DNA from: Janthinobacterium sp. GW458P
Lineage (GTDB): Bacteria; Pseudomonadota; Gammaproteobacteria; Burkholderiales; Burkholderiaceae_D
Direction of reading: 5' to 3'
Assembly: GCF_002127585.1 (NCBI RefSeq)
Contig: NZ_NEGZ01000054.1
Coordinates: 1-39,384 of the forward strand
DNA: 39,384 nt
Below, piece by piece: positions 1-7,998 of this stretch. A program made the position numbers and the translations under genes. The stretch's first letter is position 1, and every line of letters begins with the position of its first letter. The notes under the pieces were generated by a model. The model was not told the DNA's origin and searched no databases. It saw only the letters and a program-made list of their open reading frames with translations.

Positions 1-340
1 CGGCCGGCGCGTACACGGTGACGGCTTGCGCGTCCGACTGGCGCGCCTGCAGGCCCGTGCCCGTCAACAGGATTTGCAGGGCCGCGCCGGGCGCATGCGC
101 GCCGCGCACGGCGCCGGACTGGCGCTGCGCATGGCGCTGGTCCACCAGCACGGCGATGCCCGTGCGGCGGCTGTACAGGTCGAGCGCATCGCCGAGGTTC
201 TGCGCGGCGATATCGAACTGCAGCACGGCGCCATCGGCGGCGGCCTGCGCCCGCACGGGACCGGCGGCGGTCAGAAAGCCCAGCAGGACCAGGTATCCCG
301 CCAGCGCAAGCACGTGAACGGATGCCGGGCTGCCTGTCAT
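1..340 (-). CDS. STN-domain secreted protein, N-terminal part (cut by window edge)
   Basis: About 113 codons of the N-terminus are visible on the minus strand, starting at the ATG complementary to 338-340. A hydrophobic signal-peptide-like stretch (LALAGYLVLLGFLTAAG) ends near VRAQA, so export is expected. The mature start (LQFDIAAQNLGDALDLYSRR) followed by GIAVLVDQ and a GxALQILLTGTGL segment is the typical STN fold (secretin and TonB N-terminal short domain, PF07660). This domain is known from the periplasmic N-termini of TonB-dependent transducers such as FecA and FpvA, from secretins, and from small stand-alone STN-TonB proteins. The rest of the gene lies off the left edge, so it cannot be said whether a plug and barrel or a TonB C-terminal domain follows. 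Confidence 0.72.
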   Translation of the reverse strand, partial: MTGSPASVHVLALAGYLVLLGFLTAAGPVRAQAAADGAVLQFDIAAQNLGDALDLYSRRTGIAVLVDQRHAQRQSGAVRGAHAPGAALQILLTGTGLQARQSDAQAVTVYAPA

Positions 341-389
341 ATCGCTATCGTGTCGCTATCGTGAAAGGGTGGAAAGACACTGCATGGGA

Positions 390-418
390 GTGTTATCAAG
401 TAACAATTCTTGCGTCAA
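390..418 (-). promoter_or_regulatory. possible sigma70-type promoter for the STN gene
   Basis: On the minus strand a TTGACG box (413-418) lies 17 bases before a weak TAACAC box (390-395), about 50 bases upstream of the STN start codon. The -35 box matches consensus at five of six positions, the -10 at only three. The 209-bp space 341-549 holds no gene that I can support. Confidence 0.3.
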
Positions 419-549
419 CTGCAATAGCCTACACAGCAAAAATGACGGCTTCGTGACATGCCGGAACGGCGTAAATTTCGCCATGCGGGACATCGAGCAC
501 GGCGGCAATTTCGGCTACACTGGCTGCTACTTTCCCTTTCAGACGCCTG

Positions 550-1566
550 ATGATCGAAAAGAACCTGCCCGAGCTGGTCATGCTGAAACGCCTCATCGAC
601 GAGGGCGGCAGCCACCTGGAAGTGGCCACGCCCTGCAGCATCGCCATGGATGGGCGCGAATTTCCCGTGTACACGATTGCCCTGGGCAACCCCGGCCCGG
701 ACGTGCCCGCGCTGGGCTTTTTCGGCGGCATCCACGGCCTCGAACGCATCGGCACGCAAGTGCTGCTGTCCTTCCTGGAAAGCCTGTTGGCGCGCCTGCG
801 CTGGGACGCCACCCTGCACCAGCAGCTGGAAACCATGCGCCTCGTGTTCATGCCGCTGGTCAATCCCGGCGGCATGTGGCAAGCCACACGCTGCAATCCG
901 CAGGGCGTGGACCTGATGCGCAACGCGCCGCTGAGCGCGCGCGAAAGCGTGCCGTTCATGCTGGGCGGCCAGCGCTACAGCCGGCGCCTGCCGTGGTACC
1001 GGGGGCCGCAGGGCGCGCCGATGGAGCCGGAAAGCCGGGCCGTGTGCGAGCTCGTCGAGCGCGAACTGCTGTCGCGCCAGTTCAGCATGGCGCTCGACTG
1101 CCATTCCGGCTTCGGCTTGCGCGACCGCATCTGGTTTCCCCACGCGCACACCAAGGTGCCGATCGCGCATCTGGCCGACATCGGCGCGCTGGAGGAGCTG
1201 TTCAGCGAAAGCTATCCCAACCACAACTATGTGTTCGAGCCGCAAAGCCGCCAATACCGCACGCACGGCGACCTGTGGGATTATCTGTATTTGAACGGCA
1301 CCAGCTACAGCGAGCGCGTGTTCCTGCCGCTGACGCTGGAAATGGGCTCCTGGCTGTGGGTCAAGAAAAACCCGCGCCAGCTGTTCAACCGCGTCAGCAT
1401 CTTCAACCCCACGGCCGCGCACCGCCTGCAGCGCGTGCTGCGCCGGCATCTGGTGTGGTTCGACTTCCTCATGCGCGCCGCCAGCAGCCACGGCCGCTGG
1501 ATGCCCGAGGGGCTGGCGAGAAAAGCGCAGCGCCGGCGCGCCCTGGCGCAATGGTATGAAACATGA
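550..1566 (+). CDS. M14-type zinc carboxypeptidase-like protein
   Basis: This 338-residue soluble protein has the metallocarboxypeptidase M14 layout. The HxxE zinc motif is in GGIHGLERIG (H62, E65), the substrate-binding NPGG...NPQGVDLMRN segment lies at 105-125 with R124 in the usual arginine position, the third zinc ligand is H185 in DCHSGFG, and a candidate catalytic glutamate is E264 in LTLEMGS. All key residues are present, so hydrolysis of a C-terminal amide or related bond is likely. The substrate is unknown. There is no signal peptide, which suggests a cytoplasmic role such as trimming peptides or deacylating an aspartoacylase-like substrate. The start is the ATG at 550; no strong ribosome binding site precedes it. 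It overlaps the next gene by four bases (ATGA), indicating translational coupling with the alpha/beta hydrolase. Confidence 0.82.
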   Translation: MIEKNLPELVMLKRLIDEGGSHLEVATPCSIAMDGREFPVYTIALGNPGPDVPALGFFGGIHGLERIGTQVLLSFLESLLARLRWDATLHQQLETMRLVFMPLVNPGGMWQATRCNPQGVDLMRNAPLSARESVPFMLGGQRYSRRLPWYRGPQGAPMEPESRAVCELVERELLSRQFSMALDCHSGFGLRDRIWFPHAHTKVPIAHLADIGALEELFSESYPNHNYVFEPQSRQYRTHGDLWDYLYLNGTSYSERVFLPLTLEMGSWLWVKKNPRQLFNRVSIFNPTAAHRLQRVLRRHLVWFDFLMRAASSHGRWMPEGLARKAQRRRALAQWYET

Positions 1567-2372
1567 CGCAGATCAACACGGGCGACCGCTGGGTGCTGCT
1601 GCGCGGCCTGATGCGCGAGCAGCGCCACTGGGGCCGCTTTCCCGCCACCCTGGCGCGCGCCCTGCCCGGCGCCACCATCATCACGCCCGACCTGCCCGGC
1701 AATGGCACGCAGCATGCGCAGGACAGCGCCACCCGCGTGTCGCGCATGGTGGAAAGCTGCCGCCAGGAGCTGCTGGCGCGCGGCATTGCGCCGCCGTACC
1801 GCCTGCTGGCCCTGTCGCTGGGCGGCATGGCGGCCGTCGAATGGGCGCACCGCTACCCGCACGAAGTCGCCTGCTGCGTGCTCGTCAACACCAGCATGCG
1901 GCCGTACAGCCCGTTTTACCGGCGCCTGCGCTGGCAGAATTACGGCGCCCTGCTGCGCCAGCTGCTGCTGGGCGACGCGCGCAGCCAGGAAGCATTGATA
2001 TTGCGCCTGACCAGCCGCCGGCATGCGGGCGGCAACCCCGCGCTGCTGGCCGACTGGCTCAGCTACCAGCAGCAATACCCGGTCAGCCGCCGCAACGCGC
2101 TGCGCCAGCTGCTGTCGGCCGCCCGCTACCGCGCTCCGCTCACCCGCCCGGCCATGCCCGTGCTGGTGATGGCCGGCGCACAGGACCGGCTGGTCGACCA
2201 CCGCTGCTCGCAGCGCCTGGCGCGCGCCTGGCAGGCCGATTGCCTGATCCACCGCGACGCGGGCCACGACCTGCCCCTGGACGAGGGGGAATGGCTGGCG
2301 CAATCGGTGGCGCGCTGGCTGGGGGTGGAAGTGACGAACCATGCCGCTGCAGGGCAGTCATCATGCGGATAA
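1563..2372 (+). CDS. alpha/beta hydrolase
   Basis: This 269-residue alpha/beta-hydrolase-fold protein carries the nucleophile elbow LSLGG (S85), an acid in AGAQDRLVD (D208) and the catalytic His in DAGHDLPLD (H235), so the Ser-Asp-His triad is complete. An HW pair near residue 22 and the PDLPGNG loop (42-48) match the oxyanion and cap-entry regions of the family. No signal peptide is visible. It starts inside the stop codon of the upstream carboxypeptidase-like gene (ATGA), so the two are probably made together and may act on the same class of small amide or ester substrate, which is inference. The exact substrate cannot be read from the sequence. Confidence 0.83.
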   Translation: MTQINTGDRWVLLRGLMREQRHWGRFPATLARALPGATIITPDLPGNGTQHAQDSATRVSRMVESCRQELLARGIAPPYRLLALSLGGMAAVEWAHRYPHEVACCVLVNTSMRPYSPFYRRLRWQNYGALLRQLLLGDARSQEALILRLTSRRHAGGNPALLADWLSYQQQYPVSRRNALRQLLSAARYRAPLTRPAMPVLVMAGAQDRLVDHRCSQRLARAWQADCLIHRDAGHDLPLDEGEWLAQSVARWLGVEVTNHAAAGQSSCG

Positions 2373-2441
2373 CAAACCAGCATACAGACCAACTGGCGGC
2401 GCTGGCAGAGGCCGGCGTGCACGTACGCATGTCTCTGATTC

Positions 2442-3572
2442 CTACAAGCGCAGGCTGACGGCAATGGCGAGCAGCAGCGCGCCGGCCGCGGCCAATAGTG
2501 CGCTATTAAAATTGTGCGACTGCGCATACAGGCTGCCGGCCAGCACGGGGCCGATGATCTGGCCCACGCCGTACACCACCGTCATCCTGGCCATCATATT
2601 GGTCCCGGCCTTGACGGCGGCCCGCTGCGCGGCCGGCATGGCGATGGTTACCGTGCCGACAAACGTGCCGCCGACGAGGATGGCGCTGAGCAGGTAGCCG
2701 GCGGCCGACGGCGCCAGCACGGGCAAGGCCACGCCCAGCGCCTGCAGCAGCAGATTGAGCCGCAGCGCCCGGCGCGTGCCCAGGCGTTCGTGCAGCCGGT
2801 GCCACAGGAAGCACGACGGCGCAGCGCCCAGGCCGAAGACGGCCCACACGTGGGCGGAATTGATTCCGGGCAAGGCCGCGCCCACCAGCACGGGCAGATA
2901 CGTGGCCGTGACGATGTAGCCGAGCCCCGCCAGCCCGTAAATCAGCACCAGCGGCCACGGTGCCACGGATGCCAGCGCCGGTGCAGCTGCTTGCGGCGGC
3001 GCATCCGGCGGCGCCTGGCCGCCGGCGGCAATCGCCGGCGCGGCCGCCAGCCCCGCCAGCACGGTGACGCCGGACAGCAGCAGCCACATGCCCGCGCTGT
3101 GCAGGCCCAGGCGGGCTGCCAGCACCAGCAATTCGGCCGACACGGCAATGCCGGCGCCCACGCCCGCATACAGCAGCGGCGCGCCGCGCCCCTGCCCGCG
3201 CTGCACCAGCAGCCACAAGGAAGCGGCCACCATGGCCAGAGCGCTGAAGACGCCCGCCGCGCCCCGCACCGCCACGAAGAGCCAGACAGGCATCGGCATC
3301 GCCAGCACGCCCAGGCACAGCGCCGTGCCGGCCACCGACCACAGGCACAGCCCGTGCGCGCCGGACGCCCGCGCGCGCATGGCCAGGATGGCGCCCAGCA
3401 AATAACCGGCATAGTTGGCCGAGGCGGCCAGGCTGCCGTCGCGCAAGCTCAAGACGCCTTCCGCCACCATGTGCGGGTAGATGGCCGTGAAGGCGAAGCG
3501 GCCGAAGCCCATGCCGATGGCCAGAATGGCCGCCGCGGCGATGGCCGAACCCAGCCTGGCGGCCCCGCTCAC
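2442..3572 (-). CDS. MFS transporter, YbfB/YjiJ type
   Basis: This 376-residue integral membrane protein has about 12 hydrophobic segments and the YbfB/YjiJ-family opening (GFGRFAFTAIYPHMV). Late helices contain GYLLSAILVGGTFVGTVTI and MTVVYGVGQIIGPVLAG, both typical of this group of small MFS exporters. I chose the GTG at 3572 because it overlaps the TGA of the upstream LysR gene (GTGA), the spacing expected for translational coupling. The open frame continues further upstream but there it only shadows the LysR gene. Being cotranscribed with a LysR regulator that faces a nitronate monooxygenase suggests export of a small metabolite or toxic compound controlled by that regulator. The substrate is unknown. 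Confidence 0.83.
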   Translation of the reverse strand: MSGAARLGSAIAAAAILAIGMGFGRFAFTAIYPHMVAEGVLSLRDGSLAASANYAGYLLGAILAMRARASGAHGLCLWSVAGTALCLGVLAMPMPVWLFVAVRGAAGVFSALAMVAASLWLLVQRGQGRGAPLLYAGVGAGIAVSAELLVLAARLGLHSAGMWLLLSGVTVLAGLAAAPAIAAGGQAPPDAPPQAAAPALASVAPWPLVLIYGLAGLGYIVTATYLPVLVGAALPGINSAHVWAVFGLGAAPSCFLWHRLHERLGTRRALRLNLLLQALGVALPVLAPSAAGYLLSAILVGGTFVGTVTIAMPAAQRAAVKAGTNMMARMTVVYGVGQIIGPVLAGSLYAQSHNFNSALLAAAGALLLAIAVSLRL

Positions 3573-4447
3573 GGCGCCGCCTCGCCCAGCTGCGCCAGCA
3601 AATGCCGGAAAGCGGGCACGTCGAAGCCCGCGCGCCACACCAGCAAGGTGTCGGCTTGCCCGACGGAAATCGTGGCCAGCACGGCCCGCGCATCGGACAG
3701 CGCCAGCACGCTGGCCGGCAGCACGGTCACGCAGGCGCCGGCCGCCACGCAGGCGATCATGGTGTGGTAGGAACTCAGCTCCTGCACGCGCCAATCGGTC
3801 GAACCTGCAACGCCCAGCACCTCTTCGGCGATGCCGCGGTAGGTGCAGCCTTGGGGAAATGCCGCCAGCGAGCGCGTGCGCACGTCCGCGGGGCGGCGCG
3901 CCTGCGCTTCGCTGGCCGGCAGCAGCAAGCACAGTTCCTCGCGCCACACGGCTTGCGACGCCAGGCCCAGTTCCTGCAGCGCGGCCTTGCCGCCGAACGC
4001 TGGCGGCAAGGCGACAAAAGCGCAGTCGAGCAGACCCGTGCGCACTTGCTCGATCAGGGGACGCGACGGCCCCGTGCCCAGTTCCAGCCGGGTCGCCGGA
4101 TAGCGGGCGTGATACGCGGCCAGCAGCGCCGGCAGGCGGCTGGCCGCCGTGCTTTCCATGCTGCCCACGCGCAAGGTTCCGCCCTCGCGCCCGCCCGTGA
4201 CGACGTGGCGGGCCTCGTCCGCCAGCGCCAGCAAACGCCGCGCATACTCGAGAAAGCGCTCGCCCGCCGCCGTCAGCGCCATGCGTTTATTGGCGCGCAC
4301 GAACAATTCCGCGCCGATATCGGCTTCCAGCTGCTGGATGCGCGTGGTGACGCTGGACGGCGCGCGGCCCAGCCTGGCCGCGGCCTGGGTGACGCTCAGC
4401 TCACTGGCCACGGCGCAGAAAATCGTCAGGGATTCCATGTCCATCAT
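3569..4447 (-). CDS. LysR-family transcriptional regulator
   Basis: This 292-residue protein has an N-terminal winged helix-turn-helix (about residues 4-63, with TQAAARLGRAPSSVTTRIQQ as the recognition helix region) and a LysR substrate-binding domain from about residue 90. Three in-frame ATG codons (4447, 4444, 4438) crowd the start and cannot be separated by sequence alone; the first is used here. It is divergent from the nitronate monooxygenase gene and overlaps the MFS gene, the classical LysR arrangement in which the regulator controls both itself and the divergent gene with an inducer bound in the C-terminal domain. The AT-rich intergenic region contains palindromes that could be its operator. 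Confidence 0.9.
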   Translation of the reverse strand: MMDMESLTIFCAVASELSVTQAAARLGRAPSSVTTRIQQLEADIGAELFVRANKRMALTAAGERFLEYARRLLALADEARHVVTGGREGGTLRVGSMESTAASRLPALLAAYHARYPATRLELGTGPSRPLIEQVRTGLLDCAFVALPPAFGGKAALQELGLASQAVWREELCLLLPASEAQARRPADVRTRSLAAFPQGCTYRGIAEEVLGVAGSTDWRVQELSSYHTMIACVAAGACVTVLPASVLALSDARAVLATISVGQADTLLVWRAGFDVPAFRHLLAQLGEAAP

Positions 4448-4531
4448 GTTCTCGATTGAAGAATTATCATGATATTATATTCTTAAATTAAGAATTGAAT
4501 GCAGCATCCTCAACTTGATGAAGGAAACATC
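4448..4531. promoter_or_regulatory. divergent promoter/operator region between lysR and nitronate monooxygenase gene
   Basis: This 84-bp stretch is sharply AT-rich against its GC-rich surroundings. It contains a perfect palindrome with 8-base arms and one central base (ATTCTTAA/TTAAGAAT, 4479-4495) and a perfect 10-base palindrome TATCATGATA (4465-4474). LysR regulators bind such inverted repeats (T-N11-A type) in divergent promoters. An AAGGA ribosome binding site (about 4521-4525) serves the downstream gene. Binding by the adjacent LysR protein is inference. Confidence 0.55.
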
Positions 4532-5593
4532 ATGACTTCAATCCAGCGCTTCCTCGGCCGCCTCGGCCTGCAGCACCCCATCATCCAGGCGCCGATGGCG
4601 GGCGTTTCCACGCCGCGCATGGCGGCCGCCGTCTCGCATGCGGGCGGCCTCGGTTCGCTGGCCATCGGCGCGGGCACGGTGGCGCAGGCGCGCCAGATGA
4701 TCGAGGAAACCCGCGCGCTGACGGACCGCCCCTTCAATGTGAACGTGTTCTGCCATGCGCCGGCGGCGCGCGATGCGCGGCGCGAAGCGGCCTGGCTGGC
4801 CCACCTGGCGCCCCTGTTCGCGGAGCTGGGCGCGCCTGTGCCCGTGGCACTCGATGAGATATATCAAACGTTTCTCGGCAATGAGGCAGCGTTTGCCCTG
4901 TTGCTGGAACAGCGTCCCGCCGTCGTCAGCTTCCATTTCGGCTTGCCGGCGCGGCAGCAGATCGCCGCCCTGCGCCAGGCCGGCGTCTACACCATGGCCA
5001 CGGCCACCAGCGTGCGCGAAGCGGCGCTGATCGAACAGGCGGGCGTCGACGCCATCGTGGCGCAGGGCGTGGAAGCGGGCGGGCACCGGGGCGTCTTCGA
5101 TCCGCAGGCGCCCGACGAGCGCCACAGCACGTCAGTACTGCTGCGCCTGCTGGCGGGCCGCACCACCCTGCCCCTGATCGCCGCCGGCGGCATCATGGAT
5201 GGACAAGGCATCCGCGCCGCGCTGGACCTGGGCGCCGCGGCGGCCCAGCTGGGCACGGCCTTCGTGCTGTGCCCGGAATCGTCGGCCAATGCGGGCTACC
5301 GCGCCAAGCTGCAAAGCGCGCGGGCCGCTAGCACGCGCCTGACCAGCGTGCTCTCTGGCCGCCTGGCGCGCGGCATCGTGAACCGCCTGATCGAATATGG
5401 CGAAGCGCCGGGCAGCCCGCCGCCGGCCGATTATCCCGTCGCCTACGATGCCGCCAAGCAACTGAATGCGCTGGCAAGCCGGCACGGCGACAGCGAATTC
5501 GCCGCGCAATGGGCCGGCCAGGGCGCGCCGCTGGCGCGGGAAATGGGGGCGGAGGCACTGGTATTGACCTTGGCAAGGGAAATGACGGCTTGA
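4532..5593 (+). CDS. nitronate monooxygenase (2-nitropropane dioxygenase-like)
   Basis: This 353-residue FMN-dependent TIM-barrel protein has the signature opening [17 protein letters not shown], the [10 protein letters not shown] loop, VNVFCH, SFHFG, then GVEAGGHRG with H185 in the position of the catalytic histidine of bacterial nitronate monooxygenases. FMN phosphate-binding segments ([13 protein letters not shown] and [11 protein letters not shown]) follow. The enzyme oxidises alkyl nitronates such as propionate-3-nitronate to oxo compounds and protects against these respiratory toxins. I place the start at 4532, after a good AAGGA site, rather than at the ATG 33 bases upstream. The divergent LysR and MFS genes suggest an inducible detoxification or export unit. 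Confidence 0.88.
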   Translation: MTSIQRFLGRLGLQHPIIQAPMAGVSTPRMAAAVSHAGGLGSLAIGAGTVAQARQMIEETRALTDRPFNVNVFCHAPAARDARREAAWLAHLAPLFAELGAPVPVALDEIYQTFLGNEAAFALLLEQRPAVVSFHFGLPARQQIAALRQAGVYTMATATSVREAALIEQAGVDAIVAQGVEAGGHRGVFDPQAPDERHSTSVLLRLLAGRTTLPLIAAGGIMDGQGIRAALDLGAAAAQLGTAFVLCPESSANAGYRAKLQSARAASTRLTSVLSGRLARGIVNRLIEYGEAPGSPPPADYPVAYDAAKQLNALASRHGDSEFAAQWAGQGAPLAREMGAEALVLTLAREMTA

Positions 5594-5712
5594 TGTACGG
5601 ATGCCGCTCACCTGCGTGCCGCCATGACAGCTATTCAGTTGGCTGCGCGCCGTCCGGATGCTGCGACCAATGATTGCATCCGGCCCCGAATCCATCCTTG
5701 ATCGCAGTTGAA

Positions 5713-6141
5713 TCAGATAAACAACATGCGCTTTCCAGTTGCTGGCATCCTGGCCATATCGGAAAAGCCTTGGAAGAAGAATGGAATGTTGTCTGCCGGG
5801 TCACCACGCAAACGACCACGTACTTTGGCCCAGGTGGCGATGGCAATGTGCGTTTCAGGCTCCCCCACTACCAGTACGGGGCCTTGCGTATCGTCCAGCC
5901 ATGCATACTCGCCACCATACTGTGTACGCGCAACTTCAAGGATATAGCAACCGAACAGTTGAGCTAAACCTGAAATTTGGGATTAGGGCATTTCTTCTGC
6001 ATGACTTGATGCTTCCGCGAGCATCTCTTCCACGATTGAAAGGCTGGCTTCAGAAAAATCAAGACCGCCATTGGAGCGCTCATGGAAGGCATCTATGGCG
6101 CGCTTGGCCGTATTGACCACGTCCAGAAGAACTGTTGTCAT
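5713..6141 (-). pseudogene. small orphan gene interrupted by an in-frame TAA stop
   Basis: Read on the minus strand from an ATG at 6141 with a good AGGA site, the frame gives 52 codons (MTTVLLDVVNTAKRAIDAFH...), a TAA at 5983-5985, and then continues without a break in the same frame for 89 codons to a TGA at 5713-5715. The second part (LFGCYILEVARTQYGGEYAW, then GPVLVVGEP, KVRGRLRGD and NIPFFFQGF) reads like genuine protein, with the look of a small family often found in orphan or immunity-type gene clusters. One base change would restore a protein of about 142 residues. It is therefore either a recent nonsense pseudogene, a readthrough or stop-codon variant, or a sequencing error. The function is not known to me. 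Confidence 0.6.
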
Positions 6142-6237
6142 TAATTTCCTTTACATAATCTTATGCTTGATCATTGCGTCCGCTCCCGCCTCTTCCTTCA
6201 CGCCCGGAAGTCCTCGTGGAGGCAGCAGGCGCCTCGT

Positions 6238-6879
6238 TCAATTCGACACGTGGAAACTGAACCACTTGTTTTCTGTTGCTTGAAGTAAGCCCCGAATCCC
6301 GAAGTAAAGGTCGATTCCTTTAATTTCGACAGGCAATGAAGCCAACTTTGGAAGCAATTCGTCCACCCATCCAGGTTTTAAAAAGGTTTTCAGCACACGT
6401 AGCGTATTCTGCTCATCTTGAATATCAAGGATGGTGAGATTATTGATTCGATCCTTGCCAAGTGGCGCCATGCCGATGCCTTGATAATACGCCCATATAT
6501 GGGCAACAGGTCCTGTGTAGGAACCGAAAGAGATCAGACGGCGAGGATTTTTGATGACAAGATTCCCGCCGCAACCTATCCAGCCAAGCGGAAAGTAGAA
6601 CGTGTCGCCGTTTTCAAGCACCTGCTCTCGCCGGTAACCCATTTCCGATGCGCTATTTCCAACAAACAGGCTCGATAAGTAAAGCGCTTCAGCTTCCTTG
6701 AAAATTTCGGTGTCGGTTTCGGCAGGTCGGTAATCAAAGTCGGCCAGGCAAGGTTGAGTACCACTAGCTGCTGTAGTAGCGCATTCCTGTCTATCGACAA
6801 CGAGACCGCAGCAGATACAAACAGTTGCGCCTGACGGGCCATATAAACCACACATTTCGCAGATGGAACGTTCGTTCAT
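6238..6879 (-). CDS. hypothetical protein with N-terminal zinc-ribbon-like cysteines
   Basis: This 213-residue protein is preceded by a good ribosome site (GGGAG, five bases before the ATG). The N-terminus has CxxC (C8, C11) and a C-x-CC cluster (C20, C22, C23) that could bind zinc. The rest is a mixed globular domain with FYFPLGWIGCGGNLVIKNPR and the C-terminal LPVEIKGIDLYFGIRGLLQ. I do not recognise the family. Its G+C content is clearly lower than that of the flanking genes, and it sits in a run of small minus-strand orphans. Translation in the same frame past its stop would add only 28 residues before another stop at 6151-6153, so the 96-bp spacer 6142-6237 is probably non-coding or a remnant. 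Confidence 0.62.
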   Translation of the reverse strand: MNERSICEMCGLYGPSGATVCICCGLVVDRQECATTAASGTQPCLADFDYRPAETDTEIFKEAEALYLSSLFVGNSASEMGYRREQVLENGDTFYFPLGWIGCGGNLVIKNPRRLISFGSYTGPVAHIWAYYQGIGMAPLGKDRINNLTILDIQDEQNTLRVLKTFLKPGWVDELLPKLASLPVEIKGIDLYFGIRGLLQATENKWFSFHVSN

Positions 6880-6980
6880 ATACTCCCATAATAAATTGGC
6901 TGCATGTGACGTGGCCGGTCAAGATGCGCCGTTGGCGCGAGAAATAACAACGATACCATACGCCGCACGCCAGTTGCTTG

Positions 6981-7445
6981 TCATATTTTATATCGTCGCC
7001 AAAATACATAGAAAACCAGACCGCAGAGAAAACCATGCACTCCGAACCATAGGGCGATTGCAGCATACTCCAGCCACGCTGGCGTCATCGGATGACCATG
7101 GTCATACAACATAGAAACATGCTCATGCCATTGAATATTTGTCGTATATCCATGCACGTTGCGGGGACGCGCGATAATCATATAAGGGAGCATCGCAAGG
7201 ACGGTGGCACAGCCGTTTAAACTGAAGAAATTGAGTTTTTGTGTCTTGTGTAGCGCATCAAAGCACGGAATACCGAACAAGAGTATTGCCAAACCAGAAA
7301 AAAGCAGTACAGCTGCCGGGTAAAAAACCAACACTTCAAAGGGAGGAAATTCGCCTGGGAAGATGACAAGGAAGGTAATCAGACCAGGCAATGGCTGCAA
7401 TAAAATGGCGACAATGGTGGCAAGAGCAATATGCAAAGTCTTCAT
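6981..7445 (-). CDS. small four-helix membrane protein, unknown function
   Basis: This 154-residue protein has four evident membrane segments: residues about 4-30 (LHIALATIVAILLQPLPGLI), 38-62, 78-92 (GCATVLAMLPYMII) and 124-148 (LEYAAIALWFGVHGFLCGLV). It ends in a basic FWRRYKI tail, which suggests a cytoplasmic C-terminus. A His-rich loop (IQWHEHVSMLYDHGHP) lies between helices 3 and 4. No family is recognised. It belongs to the AT-rich orphan island and is separated by only 31 bases from the downstream end of the preceding minus-strand gene. In such islands similar small membrane proteins sometimes act as immunity proteins to membrane-targeting toxins, but nothing in the sequence proves that here. 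Confidence 0.62.
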   Translation of the reverse strand: MKTLHIALATIVAILLQPLPGLITFLVIFPGEFPPFEVLVFYPAAVLLFSGLAILLFGIPCFDALHKTQKLNFFSLNGCATVLAMLPYMIIARPRNVHGYTTNIQWHEHVSMLYDHGHPMTPAWLEYAAIALWFGVHGFLCGLVFYVFWRRYKI

Positions 7446-7476
7446 GAATCTAGTATTCTAGTAGCCGCAATAGGCG

Positions 7477-7893
7477 TTAATCAAAGACAATTCGCTGCCC
7501 CAGCTCAAATATATTTTCATGGCAATAAAATAGAATAAGAGGCGTGTCGTTCGAATATACCATCGCGTCATCGCGTAAAGGGACAAAGATATCCGGCCAA
7601 TTTTCTATGAAGAACACGCTGCTGCATGAAAAGCACTCGTCCTCTCCAAACACAACGACAAGCTGCTGCGCTCCCGGCACGCGCGCACGCAGCCATTGAG
7701 TAGCGGTGGCCGCATCCTCTGCGCATTCGAAGCGCTCGACCGAGCCGACGCTGTTGCCGTTCAGCCCGGAATGCGTCTTCGAGTCATAAAGGCCAAGCAA
7801 GTCATATGCACGTCGCGCAGCCACCGCATCAAGCCAGACGATCTGCGCCGAGTGATGTTTTAACTCCTGAGCCCGCCAATGCGTTACGTTCAT
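7477..7893 (-). CDS. small soluble hypothetical protein (possible immunity-type)
   Basis: This 138-residue acidic soluble protein has the segments AQIVWLDAVAARRAYDLLGL, VVFGEDECFSCSSVFFIENW and LFYCHENIFELGQRIVFD. No signal peptide or membrane segment is seen and I do not recognise the family. Its ATG (7891-7893) overlaps by ATGA the stop of a short open frame that ends SLAERMAVNIVDVERA; that short frame could be a leader peptide or the residue of a lost upstream gene. Composition and position put it in the AT-rich orphan island. Size, acidity and context resemble immunity proteins of polymorphic toxin systems, which is inference. Confidence 0.58.
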   Translation of the reverse strand: MNVTHWRAQELKHHSAQIVWLDAVAARRAYDLLGLYDSKTHSGLNGNSVGSVERFECAEDAATATQWLRARVPGAQQLVVVFGEDECFSCSSVFFIENWPDIFVPLRDDAMVYSNDTPLILFYCHENIFELGQRIVFD

Positions 7894-7998
7894 GCTCTCT
7901 CAACATCTACAATGTTCACGGCCATACGTTCAGCGAGTGAGGGAAGCGGCCGGCAATGACGCCTGTCGCCAACGCAGGAACACCGGCACAGCGCTCCG

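Noticed and set aside
26..364. Open plus-strand frames at the left edge
   Set aside because: Residue composition is Arg/Ala/His rich without structure. The minus strand has a signal peptide and an STN domain in the same DNA.
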